In this document: positions 60,031 to 64,000 of the stretch, piece by piece
How positions within the stretch are numbered: position 1 is the stretch's first letter
How the letters are laid out: each line of letters starts with the position of its first letter
Assembly (NCBI GenBank): GCA_029718625.1
Contig: CM056389.1
Location: 11,659,880-11,723,879, forward strand
DNA: 64,000 nt
DNA from: Synaphobranchus kaupii
Taxonomy: Eukaryota > Chordata > Actinopteri > Anguilliformes > Synaphobranchidae
Reading direction: 5' to 3'
Notes under the pieces: model-generated
Told to the model about the DNA's origin: nothing
The model's input: the letters and a program-made list of their open reading frames with translations, nothing else
Database searches by the model: none
Program-made: the position numbers and the translations under genes

Positions 60031-61654
60031 TTGTGCGGTTGCCTGGGTTTAATTAATTTGATTAATACGATCTCGGTTGCTTTGAATGCCACCGGATCTG
60101 GCAACAAGGGCTGGGAACACAGGAGAACCAATTTAATCTTCCTGCCTTTTGTCTGTCTCTTGTGCTCTGGAATAAATAGAGTGGTCCATGGATGCGTGGG
60201 GCCCAGGTAATCTGTGCATCTGCGATGATAACGCATCCTGTGTAATGCCATTAACCTGACATCATTTCCGAGGGCAACTACATGACTTGGCTAGTAGTAT
60301 TTACCATAATCAGATATGCATTCAGATGTGATTTCAGACCGAGTATTGGCGTGGTGTGTCAAGCACTTGCACACAGCAAAGAAATCCGCCCCTAAAAGCC
60401 TTGTAGGAAAATGGCGAGCATTGTTGGGCTGAATGGGCTTTTCTGTAACTGCTTTCTATAACTGCTGTCATTATGTTATAACAGTATGTTGTTATGTTAC
60501 ATTATGTCAACGGAAGGTTTGACAGGGCAGCTAACTCTCTGATTAACTGTTACCTACATTCCGCTGTAATAGTGCGTGTGCATCTAAAATCCAGTATGTT
60601 AATAGAGACCAGACCTTTTTTAACAGAAATACAAATTTAAAATCAAGATCAAAATTCTTCTTCTTTCACCAAATTCTCAATGCTCTAAACAACAATGTTG
60701 CCAGTAAAAACCATTTAATGAAGGGAAAATAACTGCATAAATCCTGCTATTTAACTGTATAAAACCTGTCATTTTATGGGATGGCCATTAAATGAGTGAA
60801 TGACAAAAACAAAATTAAATCCTGTAAATTTTTACAAATATTTTATTATAAATATGCAGTTCTCTGACCCACTCCTGACAGAGTCCAGAGAGCCTCTTAC
60901 CACACAGATACGCTCAAAAGCTGGGCCGAGAGACATGGTCATTACGTTTGCGATTCCAGTCACCGTCCCGCCCTGTGTTAAATCAACCGCCACGCCGGAC
61001 ATTTGGTATCCCCCCCTGCTTTGCCCAGTCAAACGATAGCTGGCGCCGGAAAAAAAAAAAAAAAAAACCTTTAACCTGAACCCCAAACCACAGTTCTGGA
61101 GACAGGACTGCTCCAGACATCCCATCTGCCTGCTACCAACAAACAAGAAATGCGGGCGAATAACCCGCTCGTTACCCATCATTCCACACCTTATCATTCC
61201 ACATGCAGCCATTCCGGCTCACTCGCTTCCTCCTGGCAGGCAGTTTGGCCCTGACAGGGGCACGTATGTGAAACAACCGGAGGGGAGGAGGAGGAGGGGG
61301 GGGGGGGGCACAGAGGTCAGTCTCAGAACGGGGAGCGATTTGGCTGCAAGGGCGCACACTCGCTAGGGCAAGGAGGCGAAGTCTGTCACTGCCGCTTTCG
61401 CCCTCTGAATGTCAATTGTAACCTGCCTTGTTCGACAAAGTGGAAGGAGGGAGCCTGGAATAGTGAATAGGATGGAGGTTATATCACGTGGAGTAACCTG
61501 CACGGGTTCGGTTTGTTTCACGGCTTCTGTTAGAAATCAAGTGATCTGATCACAAAATCATTGCCCTCCTCTTTATCCTCAGTCTCATCCTCTCTCTAAC
61601 GACAGCGCAGTGCCGCTGTACTCCTGTGATTGCTTTTACTAAACAAGTCATCGT
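60031..61654. other. Noncoding DNA with candidate regulatory sequence
   Basis: 60040-60200 carries TTTAATTAATTTGATTAATAC and is repeat-free. A-run at 61050-61067 and G-run at about 61297-61309. No gene is supported. Confidence 0.35.
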
Positions 61655-61857
61655 ATATTTCTGAGCAAAAGCTTGTAACCGAAAGGTTGCAGGCTCGATT
61701 CCCAGGTAGGACACTGCCGTTCAACCCTCGAGCAGGGTACTTCATCTGCACTGCTTCAGTATACATCCAGCTGTAGAAATGGATACCAGGTAAATGCTGT
61801 GTAAGTCGCTCTGGATAAAGAGCATCTGCTAAATGCCTGTAATGTAATGTAATGTAT
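61655..61857 (+). mobile_element. tRNA-derived SINE
   Basis: A pol III B-box-like GGCTCGATTCC lies at 61692-61702 within GAAAGGTTGCAGGCTCGATT. The body CTCGAGCAGGGTACTTCATC follows, then the diagnostic 3' region GTAAGTCGCTCTGGATAAAG and AGCATCTGCTAAATGCCTGT. A TAATG tandem tail (about 61839-61855) closes it. The 3' motif is shared by fish V-SINE/HAmo-type SINEs and their partner LINEs. The A-box is degenerate. Confidence 0.75.
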
Positions 61858-61929
61858 GTACATCTGCATGTATGCATATATAGTGATTGTATATATGTGT
61901 TCAAGTATATGTAAGCACAGTTATATAGT

Positions 61930-62055
61930 ATTTAATTACTAATTTATTTAAATATCTGTTTATTGTTATTATTAATGGTTATGAAATTGTTTACTATGCT
62001 TTGGCAACACAAAGTTATTTGTCATGCCAATAAAGCTCCATTTGACCTGAATTGA
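61930..62055 (+). mobile_element. LINE 3' tail fragment
   Basis: CTATGCTTTGGCAACACAAA followed by GTCATGCCAATAAAGCTCCA and TTTGACCTGAATTGAGA is a 3'-end phrase I associate with fish L1/Tx1-type LINEs, including the AATAAA. No coding part remains. Confidence 0.5.
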
Positions 62056-62334
62056 GACCAGAGGGAGTAAGAGAGTGTGTGAAAGAGACAGAAGAGAGTT
62101 CACTAACATAACTTTGAGATGTGATTTAATGGTCCACAGCACTTCTCTCAGAAGCAGATGGAGGAGCAGTTGGCCCCTCTCTCATTATGGCGGCTCAAAA
62201 CTGTCCCCTTCTCATAGAGCCACCTGGCCAGCCGCGGTCTAATGTTATCCCCGGCACCTGGACGACCTATCAGGCAACATCATCAAAGAGCGCGAAGGAG
62301 AAGCCTACTTTTTCCTCCACCCCCGTCCCCGTGT

Positions 62335-62339
<5 letters not shown>

Positions 62340-62428
<89 letters not shown>
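62340..62428. repeat. (GA)n microsatellite
   Basis: GA dinucleotides with a few GAGCGAGA/GAAA interruptions. Confidence 0.95.
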
Positions 62429-63880
62429 CCATATGTTTCAACCTCCGGACAGTTCAGGTCATTAATATTTTTTTCTTTAAATTTTAATTAACCTGGTCGC
62501 AGATTCCATCCCTCACCTCGCCGGAGGTTCGCCTTGGCAGGAAACGGAGCCTTAAGGCCAGATGAGAAAGTGTGCCAAAGCACCCCGTTCTCTCCCCTCA
62601 AACCCACGGGCCTCAGCAGCGATGCCAAATAAAACTATTAAGTTTTCTTACCCCCAAATGAAAGGCCAGAGTCCTGTATTTGTTCCAGAAAAGCAAAGAA
62701 AGAGAAAATCTTACATTTGGCCAATTAAAATTAATGTATATGACCCCATGATTCTCAACTGTGAATTGAGTGTGTTATCTAATGACGCACCGCAGTCGGA
62801 GATGACAACATTGTAATACTTTTCTAAAACAGTAAGTTGAAAATCATCATGGGGTGCAGTGGGGAAAACATTAATTAACGGCTTAAAGTAATTAACGCTT
62901 CGACTAATAAGTTTCAACTTATTAAGTGTCACCACGCCCTCCTACTCTCTTGAATCAAATTACCCGCTTGCTTTATTTTCCATAGTAATCACTTTTGTTG
63001 CATTGTTAATTACTCTCAATTCAGGCAATGGTACTGCGGGTCCACATACTTCGTAAACGCCTTCCTCAAACCGGCGTGTTTAATGTGGGATGCTTCAGCA
63101 CGTAAAATAAAAATCTATCACAGCACCACAGATACTATTTCAGGACATATTGATTTTTTCAGCATGAAATAATTATGATTGTGAATACATTACATTACCT
63201 CAAGGCTGGGCCTCATCTGGAATGAATACGAGAAAAGCTGAAGACCAATGTGGGATTGTTATTGGCTTAAACAGATTGGTTCTTCCAGTATTTCAGTAGC
63301 GTCACGACACGGCTGTAATGCTACCTACAGCATTAGTAACAGAGTATGCGTAATGCAAGGCCTCCAATGTGAAGATCCCGAGGCTAATCCGAGCGCTGGG
63401 CAGAAACTGCTCGCTTAATACGGCCACATCCTCGGATATAAAAGCGTATTCTGTTTCGGGTTGGCCATGAATATTTAAATACTTTATCTGGCCTCCGAAT
63501 TGGGTTGCCTTTTTTTAAACCTCCTGTGAAGCACCATCAGACTTAACAATCGTATTAACTTTAAGGCGGATACGACCTTGTCCCGCAGATAAAGGGGACG
63601 CCCCCCCCCCCCGCTACCACCTCCCTTCCCTCCCTTGCGGGCATTGGCCCTGTTTATTGATTCATGTGTTTATTCATCCAACTCACATTTTGTTCCTCAC
63701 ATATTCTGCCAACGGCCGTGTCCGAAACACAATTACGGCAAACAGACAAGCTCGGGGAGGCCTTTAGGGAAAGCCTCCACCCCCCCCACCCCCCCCCCCC
63801 CCCCCCCCCGCCCCGTCCCCACAACCCTCCCGGTAAATAGGATGCAGGGAGGGAGGGGGCGCAGGAGAGTACTTCTGGCT
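62429..63880. other. Noncoding DNA, candidate regulatory block
   Basis: No gene recognised. 62880-63560 is repeat-free and AT-rich, with homeodomain/forkhead-type words (AGTAATTAACGC, GAAATAATTATGATTG, ATGAATATTTAAATAC). C-runs lie at about 63600-63612 and 63780-63809. The plus frame at 63635-63886 owes its length to the C-runs. Confidence 0.35.
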
Positions 63881-64000
63881 GACTAATTTAATTGGCGCAG
63901 TCTCATTGTGGGGGTCCCGGGCGGCCATTACGGGAGCGTGCCGGAGGATGCGGCGGAGCCCAGCTGGGAGGAACGGGGACGCCGCCGAGCCGCCGAGCTC
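63881..64000. promoter_or_regulatory. CpG-rich sequence at the right edge
   Basis: CpG density rises to the window edge (CGGGCGGCCATTACGGGAG, GCCGGAGGATGCGGCGGAG, ACGCCGCCGAGCCGCCGAG). This may be the shore of a CpG island whose gene lies outside the window. Confidence 0.35.

Noticed and set aside
61680..61720. tRNA gene
   Set aside because: Only a B-box-like stretch is present. No acceptor stem or good A-box, and a SINE tail follows, so it is a SINE.

Overview
This window is noncoding and repeat-rich vertebrate DNA, almost certainly from a ray-finned (teleost) fish. The pointers are Tc1/IS630-type transposons, TTAA-flanked and hAT-like MITEs, a sushi-like chromodomain Ty3/gypsy retrotransposon, a tRNA-type SINE with a tail typical of fish, an L2-like LINE 3' end, and very long CA, GT, CT and AT microsatellites. 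A 500-base run of N (56001-56500) shows it is a scaffold with a gap. An elopomorph (eel or tarpon) source is possible but not established. I found no convincing host protein-coding exon, rRNA or tRNA gene. Most long open frames are by-products of satellites (poly-Cys/Val, His/Thr, Ser/Leu) or of low stop density.

Region 1 (about 470-8970) is the most unusual. It is a multi-kilobase palindromic structure. A left arm (about 455-1300) is inverted relative to a right arm, and the right arm is present twice in direct orientation (3830-5015 and about 5725-7205). Between the arms lie two tandem arrays (1500-3830 and 5016-5700) of 89/94/96-bp units. Each unit carries a hairpin built on GATATC. A second palindromic GATATC-rich block follows (7430-8960). 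Both blocks carry a module of two inverted octamer motifs (ATGCAAAT/ATTTGCAT) around a CCAAT box. The second block abuts a truncated Tc1 transposase pseudogene (8950-9570).

Region 2 (9.5-16.1 kb) holds microsatellites, a TTAA-flanked MITE (12341-12961) and unique noncoding DNA. Region 3 (16164-20516) is a transposon inside a transposon. A decayed IS630/Tc1-mariner-type element with two lost catalytic residues carries a second, much better preserved relative (17367-19701). The inner copy has perfect 25-bp terminal inverted repeats, TA target duplications and a three-exon DD35E transposase.

Region 4 (20.6-47.9 kb) is gene-desert-like. It contains GT and 80-bp minisatellites, SINE, LINE and MITE fragments, a degenerate GACTAGTCAAAAT/GATATC repeat family, CpG-rich patches, and AT-rich stretches dense in homeodomain-type motifs that may be conserved regulatory DNA.

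Region 5 (47949-55053) is another nesting. A Harbinger-like element with a decayed Myb/SANT (MADF-like) gene is split by a 5.9-kb sushi-ichi-like retrotransposon (48652-54548, minus strand) flanked by a 5-bp target duplication. That retrotransposon has a frame-broken gag-pol. It still shows a textbook -1 frameshift signal and a PBS complementary to its own predicted 5' end, as in Tf1-type self-priming.

Region 6 (55-64 kb) contains the assembly gap, further microsatellites, a SINE, a LINE tail, two CpG-rich patches, and probable regulatory noncoding DNA running to the right edge.
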